A stretch of 32,191 bases of DNA, from contig NZ_AYGX02000111.1 of NCBI RefSeq assembly GCF_000498955.2, forward strand, positions 1-32,191, written 5' to 3'. How positions within the stretch are numbered: position 1 is the stretch's first letter; each line of letters begins with the position of its first letter. The notes under the pieces are model-generated. The model saw only the letters and a program-made list of their open reading frames with translations, ran no database searches and was not told the DNA's origin. Positions 16,327 to 27,189 of this stretch are shown one piece after another. The stretch is from Lactiplantibacillus fabifermentans DSM 21115 (GTDB taxonomy: Bacteria; Bacillota; Bacilli; Lactobacillales; Lactobacillaceae). The position numbers and the translations under genes were made by a program.

Positions 16327-16710
16327 TTAGTCTACGAGTTCCAAGACTACCATTTGTGCACCGTCACCACGGCGAGGCATTGTCTTGTAAATTCGAGTGT
16401 AACCACCATTGCGGTCAGCGTATTGAGGACCTAAGTCACTAAATAGCTTTTGCAAAGCAGTTTGTACAGCTACATTGTCGCCATCTTCTTTAACATCGGC
16501 AACGATGTCACGCATAAATGCGGCAGCTTGACGACGGGCACTTAAATCACCCTTCTTAGCTAAACTGATCATCTTGTCGGCAGTTGAACGAACTTCTTTA
16601 GCGCGAGCTTCAGTAGTTTCGATACGACCGTTAACGATCAAAGCGCTGGTCAAGTCGCGAAGTAAGGCACGACGTTGTGAACTTGTACGTTGTAATTTAC
16701 GGTAACTCAT
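16327..16710 (-). CDS. rplQ: 50S ribosomal protein L17
   Basis: Large-subunit protein near the exit tunnel and last gene of the alpha operon. The 127 residues begin [20 protein letters not shown] and include [19 protein letters not shown]; the C-terminal half ends with [15 protein letters not shown] as expected. It starts 21 nt after rpoA behind GGGAGGATA. In most relatives ecfA1 comes next on this strand; here a terminator, three repeat copies and the EET locus intervene. Confidence 0.98.
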   Translation of the reverse strand: MSYRKLQRTSSQRRALLRDLTSALIVNGRIETTEARAKEVRSTADKMISLAKKGDLSARRQAAAFMRDIVADVKEDGDNVAVQTALQKLFSDLGPQYADRNGGYTRIYKTMPRRGDGAQMVVLELVD

Positions 16711-16731
16711 GAACGGATATCCTCCCTTGTA

Positions 16732-17676
16732 TTAGTCTTCTTTGCGTAATGATAACCCGAGGTCAGCTAATTTTGCTTTAACTTCTTCGAGTGACTTGCG
16801 TCCAAGGTTGCGAACCTTCATCATATCAGCTTCAGTTTTGTTAGTTAATTCTTGGACCGTGTTGATACCAGCACGCTTCAAGCAATTGTATGAACGAACG
16901 GAGAGATCTAACTCTTCAATCGTCATTTCTAACATTTTTTCCTTATGCGTTTCTTCCTTCTCAACCATCACGTCAGTGTTTTTAGCTTCATCAGTGAGAT
17001 TTACGAAGATTGAAAGGTGATCAGTCAGGATTTTGGCTGATAGACTAATGGCTTCACTTGGAGTGATTGAACCATTTGTCCAAACGTCTAAGGTTAACTT
17101 ATCGAAATCATCACGTTGACCAACCCGGGTGTTTTCTACTTGGTAGTTAACACGTTCGATTGGAGAATATAATGAATCAACAGGTAAAACGCCAATTGGC
17201 ATATCATCTTCACGATGTTTGTTATCCTCAGCGGAAACATAACCACGACCAGTATTAGCGGTCATACGCATATGGAAGTGTGCGCCATCGGCTACGGTAC
17301 AAATTGCCAAATCAGGGTTCAAGACTTCAACGTCCGCGTCACCAATGATATCACCGGCGGTCACGTTAGCTGGGCCCTTGACATCGATTTCCAATGTCTT
17401 GGTTTCGTCTGAATCTAATTTAAGTGCAACCTTCTTGACGTTCAAGATAATCGCCGTAACATCTTCAGTTACGCCTTCTACCGTTGAAAATTCATGAAGG
17501 ACACCATCAATTTGAATACTAGTAACAGCGGCACCAGGTAAAGAAGAAAGAAGAATCCGACGAAGTGAATTCCCTAAAGTTGTACCATAACCACGTTCAA
17601 GTGGTTCTACAACAAACTTACCATAGTTGTCGTTTTCATCAATTTTATGAATGTTAGGTTTTTCAAATTCAATCAT
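16732..17676 (-). CDS. rpoA: DNA-directed RNA polymerase subunit alpha
   Basis: Dimerises to start RNA polymerase assembly; its C-terminal domain contacts UP elements and activators. The 314 residues show the N-terminal domain with [20 protein letters not shown] (about residues 29-48) and the C-terminal domain with [16 protein letters not shown] and [17 protein letters not shown]. An acidic linker separates the two. It follows rpsK by 83 nt and precedes rplQ, the standard rpsM-rpsK-rpoA-rplQ order. Confidence 0.99.
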   Translation of the reverse strand: MIEFEKPNIHKIDENDNYGKFVVEPLERGYGTTLGNSLRRILLSSLPGAAVTSIQIDGVLHEFSTVEGVTEDVTAIILNVKKVALKLDSDETKTLEIDVKGPANVTAGDIIGDADVEVLNPDLAICTVADGAHFHMRMTANTGRGYVSAEDNKHREDDMPIGVLPVDSLYSPIERVNYQVENTRVGQRDDFDKLTLDVWTNGSITPSEAISLSAKILTDHLSIFVNLTDEAKNTDVMVEKEETHKEKMLEMTIEELDLSVRSYNCLKRAGINTVQELTNKTEADMMKVRNLGRKSLEEVKAKLADLGLSLRKED

Positions 17677-17759
17677 TCTTATCTTTTACCCCTTTCAAAA
17701 CGCGTGGTGTTAGTAAGTGCGTACAAAATGAAGTTTGCCCTCAAAATGAACGTCACAGA

Positions 17760-18149
17760 TTAAACACGACGGCGCTTTGGAGGACGAGAACCATTATGAG
17801 GAACTGGTGTAACATCGCGAATTGCTGAAACTTCCAAACCAGTAGCTTGTAAAGCACGGATAGCAGCTTCACGACCGGAACCAGGACCTTTAACAGCGAC
17901 TTCAACAGTCTTCATACCATGTTCCATTGAAGCCTTAGCAGCAGCTTCCGCAGCCATTTGAGCAGCGAAAGGAGTTGACTTACGAGAACCCTTGAAACCT
18001 AATGAACCAGCTGATGACCACGCAATAGCGTTACCTTGCATGTCAGTGATCATAACAAGTGTGTTGTTGAACGTTGAATGGATGTGAGCCACACCGGATT
18101 CAATGTTCTTTTTTACCCGACGACGACGGGTTGTCTTTCTAGTTGCCAT
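17760..18149 (-). CDS. rpsK: 30S ribosomal protein S11
   Basis: Platform protein of the small subunit that contacts the Shine-Dalgarno helix region. The 129 residues include the [18 protein letters not shown] segment and the C-terminal [18 protein letters not shown], diagnostic of S11. RBS AGGGAGGTTT; 24 nt after rpsM. Confidence 0.99.
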   Translation of the reverse strand: MATRKTTRRRRVKKNIESGVAHIHSTFNNTLVMITDMQGNAIAWSSAGSLGFKGSRKSTPFAAQMAAEAAAKASMEHGMKTVEVAVKGPGSGREAAIRALQATGLEVSAIRDVTPVPHNGSRPPKRRRV

Positions 18150-18173
18150 AAAATTCGAAAACCTCCCTTATAA

Positions 18174-18539
18174 TTATTTTTTACGTCCAGCGATGCTGAC
18201 CTTTTTACCCTTACGAGTACGAGCGTTGTTCTTCGTGTGTTGACCACGAACGGGTAAACCACGACGATGACGCATACCACGGTATGAACCGATTTCTTGA
18301 AGTAACTTAATGTTTAAGCTAACTTCACGACGTAAGTCACCTTCAGTTTTGTAACCGTCGACAACGGCACGGATCTTATCTTCTTGTTCAGGAGTTAAGT
18401 CGCGTACACGAACGTCTTCAGAAACACCGGCTTCAGCAAGAATCTTTTGAGCAGAAGTATTACCGATACCGTAGATGTAAGTCAAACCGATGACAATACG
18501 CTTGTCACGTGGTAAGTCAATTCCTTCAATACGAGCCAT
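18174..18539 (-). CDS. rpsM: 30S ribosomal protein S13
   Basis: Small-subunit head protein bridging to the large subunit and P-site tRNA. The 121 residues start [14 protein letters not shown] and contain LTYIYGIG, the [14 protein letters not shown](R-type)HTKNNAR segment and the basic C-terminal tail. RBS GGAGGTGAAA; 27 nt after rpmJ. Confidence 0.99.
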   Translation of the reverse strand: MARIEGIDLPRDKRIVIGLTYIYGIGNTSAQKILAEAGVSEDVRVRDLTPEQEDKIRAVVDGYKTEGDLRREVSLNIKLLQEIGSYRGMRHRRGLPVRGQHTKNNARTRKGKKVSIAGRKK

Positions 18540-18566
18540 TAATTTTTCACCTCCGACTTAGTTAAA

Positions 18567-18686
18567 TTATTTACCTTGGCGTTGCTTATGCTTTGGATTA
18601 GCAGAGCAGATAATCATCACGCGGCCTTTACGACGAATAACTTTGCAGTGTTCGCACATAGGCTTTACAGATGGTCTTACTTTCAT
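18567..18686 (-). CDS. rpmJ: 50S ribosomal protein L36
   Basis: Thirty-nine residues beginning [17 protein letters not shown]. The zinc ribbon ligands are visible: the CEHC pair (Cys11, Cys14), Cys27 and the histidine of PKHK (His33), so this is the zinc-binding type, not the cysteine-free paralogue. Too short for most open-frame filters but unmistakable in sequence and position between infA (36 nt upstream) and rpsM. RBS AGGAGGTAA. Confidence 0.98.
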   Translation of the reverse strand: MKVRPSVKPMCEHCKVIRRKGRVMIICSANPKHKQRQGK

Positions 18687-18722
18687 GAATATTTACCTCC
18701 TATAAGGTACGAAGCGTCGAAC

Positions 18723-18941
18723 CTACTTGAAACGGTAAGTAATCCGACCCTTAGTTAAATCATAAGGTGACATTTCGACTGTAACCTTGTCGCCTGGTAA
18801 GATTCGAATGTAATGCATGCGAATTTTGCCAGAAACGTGAGCCAAGATTTCAGCGCCGTTTTCAAGTTCGACTTTGAACATTGCGTTCGGCAACGTTTCT
18901 TTGATAGTCCCTTGAATTTCGATGACGTCTTCCTTTGCCAA
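18723..18941 (-). CDS. infA: Translation initiation factor IF-1
   Basis: OB-fold factor that occupies the ribosomal A site during initiation. Seventy-two residues, with [39 protein letters not shown] and the [13 protein letters not shown] tail. The start is TTG behind GGGAGGGACA. A good promoter lies in the 173-bp gap to adk (19064-19092), so infA-rpmJ-rpsM-rpsK-rpoA-rplQ can be transcribed separately. Confidence 0.98.
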   Translation of the reverse strand: MAKEDVIEIQGTIKETLPNAMFKVELENGAEILAHVSGKIRMHYIRILPGDKVTVEMSPYDLTKGRITYRFK

Positions 18942-19063
18942 GTATGTGTCCCTCCCTTATTATATGGTTTCGTGCTGCCACGATTTTGGTCCGCTTTTCG
19001 AACCAGTCATTGTCTAATAAAGATTAAATTAATACTAAATCAGTCAACGGCTAAACCTGAATA

Positions 19064-19092
19064 AGTTTATCACAACGGCATTTGAAAAGCAA
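19064..19092 (-). promoter_or_regulatory. Promoter for infA-rplQ (alpha operon)
   Basis: Minus-strand TTGCTT (19092-19087), 17-bp spacer ending in an extended TGA, TAAACT (19069-19064). Sits in the only large gap (173 bp) inside the ribosomal cluster. A second TTGACT 24 bp downstream lacks a good -10. Confidence 0.72.
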
Positions 19093-19114
19093 ATGACGCT
19101 ACTGGGCCACTTGA

Positions 19115-19774
19115 TTAAAGGTTATCTAAAATTGATTTGATATCTTTGTAAACATCATCAATGTCGCGATCACCGTCGACATTGTAAAGCAATTTTTCTT
19201 GACCGTAAAAATCAATTAATGGCGTGTTCAACTTAACGTTGACATCCAAACGATTTTTAACAGTTGCGGGCTTGTCATCATCACGTTGATAGAAATCATG
19301 ACCGCCACAAACATCACAAGTACCGTCAACCTTAGGCTTGTTATACAACTTATGATAAGTTGCGCCACAAGTCCGGCAGATGAAACGGCCCGAAAGCCGT
19401 TCAACTAAGACTGCTGGTTCAACGTGAATGTTGATGACGCCGTCCAAAGGCTTGTTCAAATCTTTACCGATTTGTTCGAGCGCATGGGCTTGATCAATAT
19501 TACGTGGATAACCATCAAGCAAGAAGCCGTTTTTCGTATCTGATTCAGCTAACCGTTCTTTGACGATGCCGTTAGTGACTTCGTCTGGAACTAAGTTACC
19601 TTGGTCAATATACTTTTTAGCTTCAAGACCCATTTTAGTTTCGTTCTTGATTGCAGCTCGGAAGATATCACCCGTGGAGATATGCGGAATATCAAAATCT
19701 TCAAGGATCTTCTGAGCTTGAGTACCTTTACCAGCACCCGGTAGACCCATTAAAATTAAGTTCATTGTTGCCAT
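19115..19774 (-). CDS. adk: Adenylate kinase
   Basis: Interconverts ATP + AMP and 2 ADP. The 219 residues have P-loop [11 protein letters not shown], the AMP-site segment [19 protein letters not shown], and a long LID domain. The LID carries the four-cysteine zinc motif (CRTCG ... CDVCG) usual in Gram-positive adenylate kinases. The first ATG (giving MATMN) is preferred because AGGAGG lies 8 nt upstream. It follows secY by 57 nt, the standard place. Confidence 0.98.
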   Translation of the reverse strand: MATMNLILMGLPGAGKGTQAQKILEDFDIPHISTGDIFRAAIKNETKMGLEAKKYIDQGNLVPDEVTNGIVKERLAESDTKNGFLLDGYPRNIDQAHALEQIGKDLNKPLDGVINIHVEPAVLVERLSGRFICRTCGATYHKLYNKPKVDGTCDVCGGHDFYQRDDDKPATVKNRLDVNVKLNTPLIDFYGQEKLLYNVDGDRDIDDVYKDIKSILDNL

Positions 19775-19831
19775 GACTTTTTCCTCCTATAATGCACAAA
19801 TGTGCTGAGTCTCCCCAACACACTCGCTTGA

Positions 19832-21127
19832 TTAACGAATGAAACCGACATAGTCGCGCTTCATCATTAACCCTTTAATTTGACGAATTGTTTCAAGGGC
19901 AACCCCGACGACGATTAGCAAGCTAGTCCCACCTAAACCAATTGATTCATCTAAGCCCCAGATATCTGAAGCTAACAATGGAATCAAGGAAATTAATCCG
20001 AGGTAAAGGGCACCGACTGTACTCAACCGCATTAACAATTTTGAAACCCAAGTTTGCGTGTCTTTACCAGGCCAAACACCTGGAATGTAACTACCTTGCT
20101 TTTGCAAGTTTTCGGAGAGTTTTTCAGGATTAACCTGAACAAACGCATAGAAGAACGTGAAGAGCACGATGAGAACCGTATAAAGGATCGCACCATAGGT
20201 CGTTTGCATGTTAAAGACATTGCTCATCACTTGGTACCAAGTATCGTCACCATGACTGGATTGGAAACCAAGCAAAATTGTTTGTGGTGTTGCAATGAAA
20301 GAACTCGCGAAGATAACAGGAATAACCCCGGCAACATTCACCTTTAATGGTAGGTAACTACTGTCAGGTGCACCTGCTGCACGGCGCGTGTATTGAATTG
20401 GAATCCGGTCATTTGCTTGTTCAACCCACGTTACAAACATAACGATGATTAGAACTAACAAGATGAGCCCGAGTACAAACATACCACTTTGCCACCATTG
20501 ACTCTTAGAAGTATTAACAAATTGTTCCGTGTAAATTTGATAAATCGAAGTAGGCATGCGGGCAATGATCCCGGCGAAGATAATAATGGAAACCCCATTA
20601 CCAAGTCCACGGTCCGTGATCATGTCCCCCATCCAAGTAGTCAACATCGCCCCACCAGTCAGGATAACCCCGATGGTCAAGTAAGTCGTCACACTTGGAT
20701 TTTCAACTAATTTCAACGTACTTAATGAGTTAAAACCAGCTGTAATCCCAATCGATTGAACGAAGGCCAAGACGATCGTTAACCAACGGGTCGCTTGATT
20801 AAGCTTCCGTCGACCAACTTCACCTTGTTTGCCCCATTCAACGAATTTAGGCACGATGTCCATTTGTAATAACTGAACAATGATTTGTGCAGTAATGTAA
20901 GGGGATACCCCCATAGCAAGGATGGAATAATTTGTTAAACCGCCACCACTGAATGTATTCAACATACTTATCAGCCCCGAAGATGCAACGGATTGTAGCG
21001 CGGTTGCATTAACTCCTGGGACTGTGATATAAGAGCCAAGACGAAATACAATCAAAACGCCCAACGTGAACAGAATTTTATTCCGAATATCCTTTACTTT
21101 TAGAGCGTCCTTCATGGTAGTCAGCAA
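19832..21127 (-). CDS. secY: Preprotein translocase subunit SecY
   Basis: Central channel of the Sec translocon; ten membrane segments expected and visible as repeated hydrophobic stretches over 431 residues. Recognisable parts are KVKDIRNKILFTLGVLIVFRLGSYI at the N-terminus, NYSILAMGVSPYITAQIIVQLLQMD (helix 2) and RLSTVGALYLG towards the C-terminus. Starts at a TTG one base after the rplO stop, with GAGGTGATC inside the rplO end as ribosome binding site, so translation is coupled. Confidence 0.98.
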   Translation of the reverse strand: MLTTMKDALKVKDIRNKILFTLGVLIVFRLGSYITVPGVNATALQSVASSGLISMLNTFSGGGLTNYSILAMGVSPYITAQIIVQLLQMDIVPKFVEWGKQGEVGRRKLNQATRWLTIVLAFVQSIGITAGFNSLSTLKLVENPSVTTYLTIGVILTGGAMLTTWMGDMITDRGLGNGVSIIIFAGIIARMPTSIYQIYTEQFVNTSKSQWWQSGMFVLGLILLVLIIVMFVTWVEQANDRIPIQYTRRAAGAPDSSYLPLKVNVAGVIPVIFASSFIATPQTILLGFQSSHGDDTWYQVMSNVFNMQTTYGAILYTVLIVLFTFFYAFVQVNPEKLSENLQKQGSYIPGVWPGKDTQTWVSKLLMRLSTVGALYLGLISLIPLLASDIWGLDESIGLGGTSLLIVVGVALETIRQIKGLMMKRDYVGFIR

Positions 21128-21128
21128 G

Positions 21129-21560
21129 TTAGATCACCTCAGTTTTACCGCCAGCAGCTTCGATTGCCTTAACGGCAGTTTCGGAGAACTTGCTTGCCTT
21201 AACTGTTAACTTTTTGTTGAGCTTACCATTACCAAGAACTTTAACGGCTGCACTCTTCTTAACCAAGCCAGCTTCCTTTAATGATTCTGGTGTTACTTCG
21301 GCACCATCATCAAAACGGTTTAAGCCATCAAGATTAACAACTGCATATTCCTTGCGGTTGATGTTAGTAAATCCACGTTTAGGAATCCGACGATACAATG
21401 GCATTTGGCCACCTTCGAACCCAACACGAACCTTACCACGAGCCTTTTGGCCTTTTTGACCACGACCAGCAGTTTTACCTTGGCCACTTGAGTCGCCACG
21501 ACCAATGCGACGACGTGAGAAGCGTGAACCTTCACTTGGTGTTAATTCATGTAACTTCAT
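21129..21560 (-). CDS. rplO: 50S ribosomal protein L15
   Basis: The 143 residues start [14 protein letters not shown] and hold the glycine-rich basic N-terminal arm ([22 protein letters not shown]), the [15 protein letters not shown] core, then the globular domain. This arm threads through 23S rRNA. Located 31 nt after rpmD and 1 nt before secY. Confidence 0.98.
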   Translation of the reverse strand: MKLHELTPSEGSRFSRRRIGRGDSSGQGKTAGRGQKGQKARGKVRVGFEGGQMPLYRRIPKRGFTNINRKEYAVVNLDGLNRFDDGAEVTPESLKEAGLVKKSAAVKVLGNGKLNKKLTVKASKFSETAVKAIEAAGGKTEVI

Positions 21561-21591
21561 CTAGTAGGCACCTCCTTATTGAATATTTTAA

Positions 21592-21774
21592 TTACTTAAT
21601 GATTTCGACATCAACTAAGTGCGCGATGTGCATAATAGCACCACGAGTAGCTGCGTCATCAGGTTTAACAACAGAGCTGTTAACTCGGCCTAAACCTAAT
21701 TCCTTAACGATTTTACGTTGCTTAGGAAGACGATGAGCAGCACTGCGTACTAAAGTGATTTTTACTTGAGCCAT
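21592..21774 (-). CDS. rpmD: 50S ribosomal protein L30
   Basis: Sixty residues beginning [21 protein letters not shown], continuing [16 protein letters not shown], ending in the usual short bacterial form. RBS AAGGAGGA, 14 nt after rpsE. Confidence 0.97.
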   Translation of the reverse strand: MAQVKITLVRSAAHRLPKQRKIVKELGLGRVNSSVVKPDDAATRGAIMHIAHLVDVEIIK

Positions 21775-21788
21775 GTTGTTTGTCCTCC

Positions 21789-22289
21789 TTATTCAGCTAA
21801 ATGTTCAACTGAAACGCCACGTAAAGCCGCGATTTGTTCAGCTTTCTTTAAACTCTTTAAGCCTTCAAACGTTGCGCGAACAACGTTAACTGGCGTGTTT
21901 GAGCCAAGACGTTTACTGGTAACATCATCAATACCAGCCAATTCCATAACGGCACGAACGGCGCCACCAGCTGCGACACCAGAACCTTCAACGGCTGGCT
22001 TAAGCAAGATGCGGCCACCACCGTAAACGCCGATAGTTTCATGAGGAATGGTTGTACCGACCATAGGTACAGTGATCAAGTTCTTTTTAGCAGCTTCGGA
22101 TGCTTTCCGAATTGCTTCTGGAACTTCTTGAGCCTTACCAGTACCGAAACCAACGTGTCCTTTGTGGTCACCAACGATTACCAATGCGGCAAAACGAAGA
22201 CGACGACCACCTTTAACAACTTTGGTAATCCGGTTGATGGCAACTACGTTATCGTCAAGATCTAATTTTGATGGATCAATGAAAGTCAT
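21789..22289 (-). CDS. rpsE: 30S ribosomal protein S5
   Basis: Small-subunit protein near the mRNA entry channel, involved in decoding accuracy. The 166 residues contain the [25 protein letters not shown]-binding segment, [17 protein letters not shown] and the [10 protein letters not shown]...GVAAGG core. RBS AAGGAGGAA, 20 nt after rplR. Confidence 0.98.
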   Translation of the reverse strand: MTFIDPSKLDLDDNVVAINRITKVVKGGRRLRFAALVIVGDHKGHVGFGTGKAQEVPEAIRKASEAAKKNLITVPMVGTTIPHETIGVYGGGRILLKPAVEGSGVAAGGAVRAVMELAGIDDVTSKRLGSNTPVNVVRATFEGLKSLKKAEQIAALRGVSVEHLAE

Positions 22290-22309
22290 GTGGTATTATT
22301 CCTCCTTTG

Positions 22310-22666
22310 TTAGAATTTAAGACCGTTTTCACGGGCAGCTTCGGCCAAGGCTTGTACTCGACCGTGATATAAGTAACCGCCACGATCGAAGACAACATCG
22401 CTAATCTTCTTTTCGGCAGCGCGTTTTGCAACGACTTCACCGACAGAAGCAGCTTTTTCAGTCTTGTTATTGCCTGATACTTCGCTATCTAAAGTTGAGG
22501 CACTTGCGAGCGTTACACCCTCTACATCATCAATTACTTGAGCGTAGATGTTTTTGTTTGAACGATAAACATTTAAGCGTGGGCGCTCTGCAGTCCCAGA
22601 AATCTTACCGCGGACACGGGCGTGACGACGTTGGCGTGTCTTATTTTTATCTGGTTTTGAAATCAC
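22310..22666 (-). CDS. rplR: 50S ribosomal protein L18
   Basis: 5S rRNA-binding protein. I place the start at the GTG at 22666, giving 118 residues beginning (M)[18 protein letters not shown]. An in-frame GTG at 22675 lies within the AGAGGTG ribosome binding site and would add three residues not usual in the family. The C-terminal [26 protein letters not shown] is typical. 42 nt after rplF. Confidence 0.97.
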   Translation of the reverse strand: MISKPDKNKTRQRRHARVRGKISGTAERPRLNVYRSNKNIYAQVIDDVEGVTLASASTLDSEVSGNNKTEKAASVGEVVAKRAAEKKISDVVFDRGGYLYHGRVQALAEAARENGLKF

Positions 22667-22708
22667 AATTGTCACCTCTAATATATAGTATGGACAGCCT
22701 AAGCTGCA

Positions 22709-23245
22709 TTATTTACCAGTTTTACCTTCCTTACGACGAACATATTCATCGACGTAACGAATCCCTTTACCTTTGTAAGGTTCAGGTGAACGAACGGCGC
22801 GGACTTCGGCAGCAAAGTCACCGACAGCTTGCTTACCAATACCAGAAATATTGATATGCGTGTTGTCAGGAACTTCGATCGTTAAGCCTGCAGGCGTTTC
22901 AAATTCAACAGGATGAGAATAACCAACGCTTAATACTAACTTCTTACCTTGTAATTGGGCACGGTAACCAACACCGACCAATTGAAGATTCTTAGTAAAG
23001 CCTTTAGTAACCCCTTCAACCATGTTGTTGACATTTGCACGGGTAGTACCGTGGACTGCCTTCATCTTGTAATCGTCAGATGGGCGTGTGAATTTTACTT
23101 CGTTGCCTTCAACTGACATTGTAATATCACTGGAAATGTTACGAGTTAACGTACCCTTAGGACCTTTAACGGTAACGACTTCGCCAGCTTGTGATACTTC
23201 TACCCCAGCAGGTAGTTCAATTACTTTATAACCAATACGACTCAC
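22709..23245 (-). CDS. rplF: 50S ribosomal protein L6
   Basis: Protein of the L7/L12 stalk base near the sarcin-ricin loop. The 178 residues form two related domains, starting [17 protein letters not shown], with [21 protein letters not shown] in the middle and the C-terminal [36 protein letters not shown], 29 nt after rpsH. Confidence 0.98.
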   Translation of the reverse strand: MSRIGYKVIELPAGVEVSQAGEVVTVKGPKGTLTRNISSDITMSVEGNEVKFTRPSDDYKMKAVHGTTRANVNNMVEGVTKGFTKNLQLVGVGYRAQLQGKKLVLSVGYSHPVEFETPAGLTIEVPDNTHINISGIGKQAVGDFAAEVRAVRSPEPYKGKGIRYVDEYVRRKEGKTGK

Positions 23246-23274
23246 TTAGTTGCACCTCCTGTCTTAAATAGTTT

Positions 23275-23670
23275 TTACCAAACGTAAGCTAAAACTTCGC
23301 CGCCAACCTTCTTAGCGCGAGCTTCTTTGTCAGTAATAACACCTTCTGAAGTTGAGATGATAGCAATCCCTAAGCCGTTTAAAACCTTAGGAACAGCATC
23401 AGCTTTAACGTATGAACGTAAACCTGGCTTTGAAATACGCTTCAAACCAGAGATAACGCGTTCGTTGTCTTTACCATACTTCAAGAAGACACGGATGATG
23501 CCCTGTTTGTCATCATCGATATATTCAACGTCGCGAACAAAACCTTCATTCTTTAAAATTTCGGCAATGTTGCGTTTGATTTTTGATGCAGGTACTTCTA
23601 ATGAATCGTGGCGTACCATGTTAGCGTTACGGATACGAGTCAAGAAATCTGCGATTGGATCAGTCATCAT
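23275..23670 (-). CDS. rpsH: 30S ribosomal protein S8
   Basis: Binds helix 21 of 16S rRNA and in many bacteria represses the spc operon. The 131 residues start (M)[16 protein letters not shown] and include [32 protein letters not shown] and the GGEVLAYVW end. Two consecutive ATGs follow AAAGGAGGTT; either may serve. 33 nt after rpsN. Confidence 0.98.
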   Translation of the reverse strand: MMTDPIADFLTRIRNANMVRHDSLEVPASKIKRNIAEILKNEGFVRDVEYIDDDKQGIIRVFLKYGKDNERVISGLKRISKPGLRSYVKADAVPKVLNGLGIAIISTSEGVITDKEARAKKVGGEVLAYVW

Positions 23671-23703
23671 GAAAGTTTAACCTCCTTTAACTTGGGTTTG
23701 TTT

Positions 23704-23889
23704 TTACCAGCTAGCCTTTTTCATGCCAGGGATTTGACCTTTATGGGCCAGGTCGCGTAAGCAGATACGGCACAAGTGGAATTTACGGTAAACTGAATGT
23801 GGACGACCACAACGTTCGCAACGCGTATAGTTTTGGACGTTAAACTTAGCACCACGTTTTTGTTTAGCAATTTGTGATTTTTTAGCCAA
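23704..23889 (-). CDS. rpsN: 30S ribosomal protein S14 type Z
   Basis: Sixty-one residues, (M)[20 protein letters not shown], with the zinc-binding CERCG...CRICL pairs that define the short type Z (zinc) form. The start is TTG at 23889 behind AAGGGGGATA. Longer in-frame reading upstream (to 23931) runs through the ribosome binding site and the rplE end and is not real. 19 nt after rplE. Confidence 0.97.
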   Translation of the reverse strand: MAKKSQIAKQKRGAKFNVQNYTRCERCGRPHSVYRKFHLCRICLRDLAHKGQIPGMKKASW

Positions 23890-23908
23890 CTTGATTATCC
23901 CCCTTCGA

Positions 23909-24451
23909 TTATTTAGTAAATGGCATGCCAAATTGAGTTAATAACTCACGTGATTCTTCATCACTATCAGCAGTGGTTACGATAACGATATCTAAACCGC
24001 GAACACGGTTAACATTATCATAGTTGATTTCTGGGAAGATCAATTGTTCACGGACACCCAATGTGTAGTTACCGCGACCATCGAATGAACGCGTGCTAAC
24101 ACCATGGAAGTCACGAACACGTGGTAATGAAACGTTGATCAACTTGTCTAAGAAGTCATACATACGTTCACCACGTAAATCAACCTTGGCACCGATTGCC
24201 ATACCTTCACGAAGACGGAAACCAGCGATAGATTTCTTTGCTCGCGTAACCAAAGGCTTTTGGCCGGAGATCAAAGTCAATTCTTCAACTGCTTCGTCTA
24301 AGTTCTTAGCGTTAGTGACTGCATCACCAACACCCATGTTCAAAACAATCTTAGCCAACTTAGGAACTTGCATTACAGAAGTGTAATTGAACTTGTCCAC
24401 TAAAGCTGGAACGATTTCTTTTTCATATTGAGCTTTTAAACGGTTTTCCAT
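23909..24451 (-). CDS. rplE: 50S ribosomal protein L5
   Basis: 5S rRNA-binding protein forming a bridge to the small-subunit head. The 180 residues include [12 protein letters not shown], the [23 protein letters not shown] segment, [21 protein letters not shown] and a C-terminal [32 protein letters not shown], 31 nt after rplX. Confidence 0.98.
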   Translation of the reverse strand: MENRLKAQYEKEIVPALVDKFNYTSVMQVPKLAKIVLNMGVGDAVTNAKNLDEAVEELTLISGQKPLVTRAKKSIAGFRLREGMAIGAKVDLRGERMYDFLDKLINVSLPRVRDFHGVSTRSFDGRGNYTLGVREQLIFPEINYDNVNRVRGLDIVIVTTADSDEESRELLTQFGMPFTK

Positions 24452-24482
24452 GAAACTTGCTTCCTCCTTTCAGTCAAAAATA

Positions 24483-24794
24483 TTAGTTTTCTAAGTCTTT
24501 GCCAGACTTCTTAGCGAAACGTACACGCTTGCCATCTTCGCGACGAACACCTAAACGAGTAGGTTCGTTAGTTGATGGGTCAAGGAACATAACGTTGGAA
24601 GCATCGATTGGTGCTTCGACATCAACGATACCGCCTTGTGGGTTAACGTTCGTAGGTTTTTGGTGTTTCTTGATCTTGTTAACACCTTCAACAACGACAC
24701 GGTTCTTGGCTGAGATAACTGACTTAACAGTACCTTCTTGGCCACGATCCTTACCGCTGATTACCCGAACTTTATCACCAGTTTTAATCAACAT
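24483..24794 (-). CDS. rplX: 50S ribosomal protein L24
   Basis: Assembly initiator of the large subunit with a KOW motif ([21 protein letters not shown]). The ATG at 24794 gives 103 residues and follows AAGGAGGTGCGCAACCTA. The upstream GTG at 24806 is inside the ribosome binding site. The segment [14 protein letters not shown] is usual. 33 nt after rplN. Confidence 0.97.
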   Translation of the reverse strand: MLIKTGDKVRVISGKDRGQEGTVKSVISAKNRVVVEGVNKIKKHQKPTNVNPQGGIVDVEAPIDASNVMFLDPSTNEPTRLGVRREDGKRVRFAKKSGKDLEN

Positions 24795-24827
24795 TAGGTT
24801 GCGCACCTCCTTATTTACGGTGTGTGA

Positions 24828-25196
24828 CTACAGAACTTCTGGAGCTAATGAAACGATACGCATGAAGTCTTTATCACGTAATTCACGAGCGACCGGTCCA
24901 AAGATACGAGTACCTTGAGGGGTCTTGTCATCACGGATAATTACGGCCGCATTTTCGTCAAATTTGATGTATGAACCATCGGCACGATGAACACCAGACT
25001 TAGTACGAACAATAACAGCTTTAACGACATCATGAGCTTTGACAACACCACCGGGTGTTGCTTGTTTAACCGTAGCAACGATGATATCACCAATATTAGC
25101 AGTCTTGCGACCAGAACCACCTAAAACCTTAATAGTAAGGATTTCACGGGCACCGGAGTTGTCAGCAACTTTTAAACGACTTTCTTGTTGGATCAC
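24828..25196 (-). CDS. rplN: 50S ribosomal protein L14
   Basis: Subunit-interface protein. The 122 residues begin [20 protein letters not shown], with [15 protein letters not shown] and the [14 protein letters not shown]-type C-terminal segment (here [13 protein letters not shown]). Full family length. RBS GGGAGGACA, 42 nt after rpsQ. Confidence 0.98.
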   Translation of the reverse strand: MIQQESRLKVADNSGAREILTIKVLGGSGRKTANIGDIIVATVKQATPGGVVKAHDVVKAVIVRTKSGVHRADGSYIKFDENAAVIIRDDKTPQGTRIFGPVARELRDKDFMRIVSLAPEVL

Positions 25197-25238
25197 AGTA
25201 AGTGTCCTCCCTTCATGTAATTTTATTCAGCTAATAAA

Positions 25239-25508
25239 CTAGATAATAACAGCTTTTTGAACAACTTCAATTAAGCGGAAACGCTTTGTAGCTGAAAGAG
25301 GACGAGTTTCCATGATCTTAACGATATCGCCAGTCTTGGCTTCATTGTTTTCATCATGAGCCTTGAATTTCTTTGAATAACGAACACGCTTGCCGTAAAC
25401 CGGATGGTTCTTGTAAGTTTCGACAATGACAACGATGGTTTTGTCCATCTTATCTGAAACAACGCGTCCTTGGATCACCTTACGGCTGTTACGAGTATCT
25501 TCACTCAT
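25239..25508 (-). CDS. rpsQ: 30S ribosomal protein S17
   Basis: The 89 residues have the OB-fold core with [38 protein letters not shown], and [33 protein letters not shown], 22 nt after rpmC. Confidence 0.98.
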   Translation of the reverse strand: MSEDTRNSRKVIQGRVVSDKMDKTIVVIVETYKNHPVYGKRVRYSKKFKAHDENNEAKTGDIVKIMETRPLSATKRFRLIEVVQKAVII

Positions 25509-25530
25509 TCGTGATTGCCTCCTTTATACT

Positions 25531-25725
25531 CTACTTGTTTAACTCTTGTTCACGCAACGCAGTTTTAATACGCGCGATATTCTTACGAACTTGTTTTAAA
25601 CGAGCGGTGTTTTCAAGCTGACCAGTGGCCAATTGAAAACGCAAGTTGAAAAGTTCGTCTTTGTAAGACTTTTCTTTTTCGAGCATTTCAGCAGTGGACA
25701 ATGCTTTAATTTCCTTAGCCTTCAT
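25531..25725 (-). CDS. rpmC: 50S ribosomal protein L29
   Basis: Sixty-four residues, [40 protein letters not shown], a two-helix protein at the tunnel exit. The ATG at 25725 overlaps the end of rplP by 11 nt and lies 9 nt after AGGTG; a GTG at 25737 is part of that site. Translation is thus coupled to rplP. Confidence 0.97.
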   Translation of the reverse strand: MKAKEIKALSTAEMLEKEKSYKDELFNLRFQLATGQLENTARLKQVRKNIARIKTALREQELNK

Positions 25726-26149
25726 CTGATTCGCCACCTACTTCCTCACGCTTAACAATCTTAGTTTTTACAGGTAACTTAGTGCCGGCCAAGCGTAAAG
25801 CTTCGCGAGCAACTTCTTCGGAAACGCCACCGACTTCAAACATAACCTTGTTACGTTTTACTGGGGCAACCCAACCTGCAGGAGTACCTTTCCCATTACC
25901 CATCCGCACACCAACACCTTTTTCAGTGTAGGATTTGTGAGGGAAAATCTTAATCCATACCTTACCGCCACGCTTCATGTAACGGTTCATAGCAACACGG
26001 GCAGCTTCAATCTGCCGGTTACTAATCCAGTGTGATTCGAGTGTTTGTAAACCGAATTCACCAAAAGCAACTGTTTTACCGCCCTTAGCTTCACCGCGCA
26101 TTTTACCACGGTGAACACGACGATACTTAACCCGTTTAGGTACAAGCAT
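25715..26149 (-). CDS. rplP: 50S ribosomal protein L16
   Basis: Protein at the A-site tRNA elbow. The 144 residues start [19 protein letters not shown], followed by [27 protein letters not shown] and the [13 protein letters not shown] loop. Two nt after rpsC, overlapping rpmC. Confidence 0.98.
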   Translation of the reverse strand: MLVPKRVKYRRVHRGKMRGEAKGGKTVAFGEFGLQTLESHWISNRQIEAARVAMNRYMKRGGKVWIKIFPHKSYTEKGVGVRMGNGKGTPAGWVAPVKRNKVMFEVGGVSEEVAREALRLAGTKLPVKTKIVKREEVGGESDEG

Positions 26150-26151
26150 GT

Positions 26152-26808
26152 TTATTTTCCTCCTTTAGCTGCAGATTTCTTTTCTGGCAAGATTTCGCCA
26201 CGGTAGATCCATGTCTTAACACCGAGCTTACCATAAGTAGTCATGGCTTCAACCCATGAATAATCAATGTCAGCACGGAGCGTATGCAATGGAACAGTAC
26301 CGTCTGAGTATGCTTCAACACGTGACATGTCGGCACCGTTTAAACGGCCGGCAACTTGTGTCTTAATACCCTTAGCGCCTGAACGCATAGTGCGTTGCAT
26401 AGCACCACGCATTGCACGACGGAATGCCACACGGCCTTCCAATTGACGTGCAATACTTTCACCAACTAATTTAGCATCTAAATCAGGTTTCTTGATTTCG
26501 ATGATGTTGATGTGTACTCGTTTACCAGTTAAGTTGTTCAATTCTTTACGAAGTGCTTCTACTTCAGAACCACCCTTACCGATAACCATCCCTGGTTTTG
26601 CGGTATGGATTGAAATGTTCACGCGATTTGCAGCGCGTTCGATTTCAACGGTGGAGACGGAAGCGTCGGCAAGTCGTGTTTCAATATACTTGCGGATACG
26701 TAAATCTTCGTTTAAGTAAGCAGCAAAATCTTTTTCAGCATACCATTTTGCTTCCCAGTCGCGAATGATTCCGACACGTAATCCGGTTGGATTTACTTTT
26801 TGACCCAC
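26152..26808 (-). CDS. rpsC: 30S ribosomal protein S3
   Basis: Forms the mRNA entry tunnel. The 218 residues start [18 protein letters not shown]. The KH domain with [11 protein letters not shown] is followed by [30 protein letters not shown] and the C-terminal [10 protein letters not shown]. 13 nt after rplV; 2 nt before rplP. Confidence 0.98.
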   Translation of the reverse strand: MGQKVNPTGLRVGIIRDWEAKWYAEKDFAAYLNEDLRIRKYIETRLADASVSTVEIERAANRVNISIHTAKPGMVIGKGGSEVEALRKELNNLTGKRVHINIIEIKKPDLDAKLVGESIARQLEGRVAFRRAMRGAMQRTMRSGAKGIKTQVAGRLNGADMSRVEAYSDGTVPLHTLRADIDYSWVEAMTTYGKLGVKTWIYRGEILPEKKSAAKGGK

Positions 26809-26821
26809 GCGTTATTCCCTC

Positions 26822-27169
26822 CTATTTTTCAGTAACTGTGATCGTAATGTGGCTAGTCCGCTTGTTGATTGGTGAAGCAGAACCTTTGGCACGAGGACGG
26901 AACCGTTTTAAGGTTGGTCCTTCATTTACGAAGGCTTCGCTTACGACCAAATCTTCACGATCTAAGTCAAAGTTATTTTCAGCGTTAGCAACTGCTGAAA
27001 GCAATACCTTTTCAACTACTGGAGAAGCACCCCGTGGAGTGAACTTCAAAATTGCTAAGGCTTCGGCAACGCTTTTACCTCTGATAAGATCGACAACTAG
27101 GCGGACCTTACGAGCGGCGATACGAACAGTTTTTGCAGTTGCACGTGCAGATGTTACTTGTTCAGCCAT
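26822..27169 (-). CDS. rplV: 50S ribosomal protein L22
   Basis: Lines the peptide exit tunnel through a long hairpin. The 115 residues include [20 protein letters not shown], the [22 protein letters not shown] loop that enters the tunnel, and the [11 protein letters not shown] end. 20 nt after rpsS. Confidence 0.98.
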   Translation of the reverse strand: MAEQVTSARATAKTVRIAARKVRLVVDLIRGKSVAEALAILKFTPRGASPVVEKVLLSAVANAENNFDLDREDLVVSEAFVNEGPTLKRFRPRAKGSASPINKRTSHITITVTEK

Positions 27170-27189
27170 TCTTTATATCCTCCTAACTA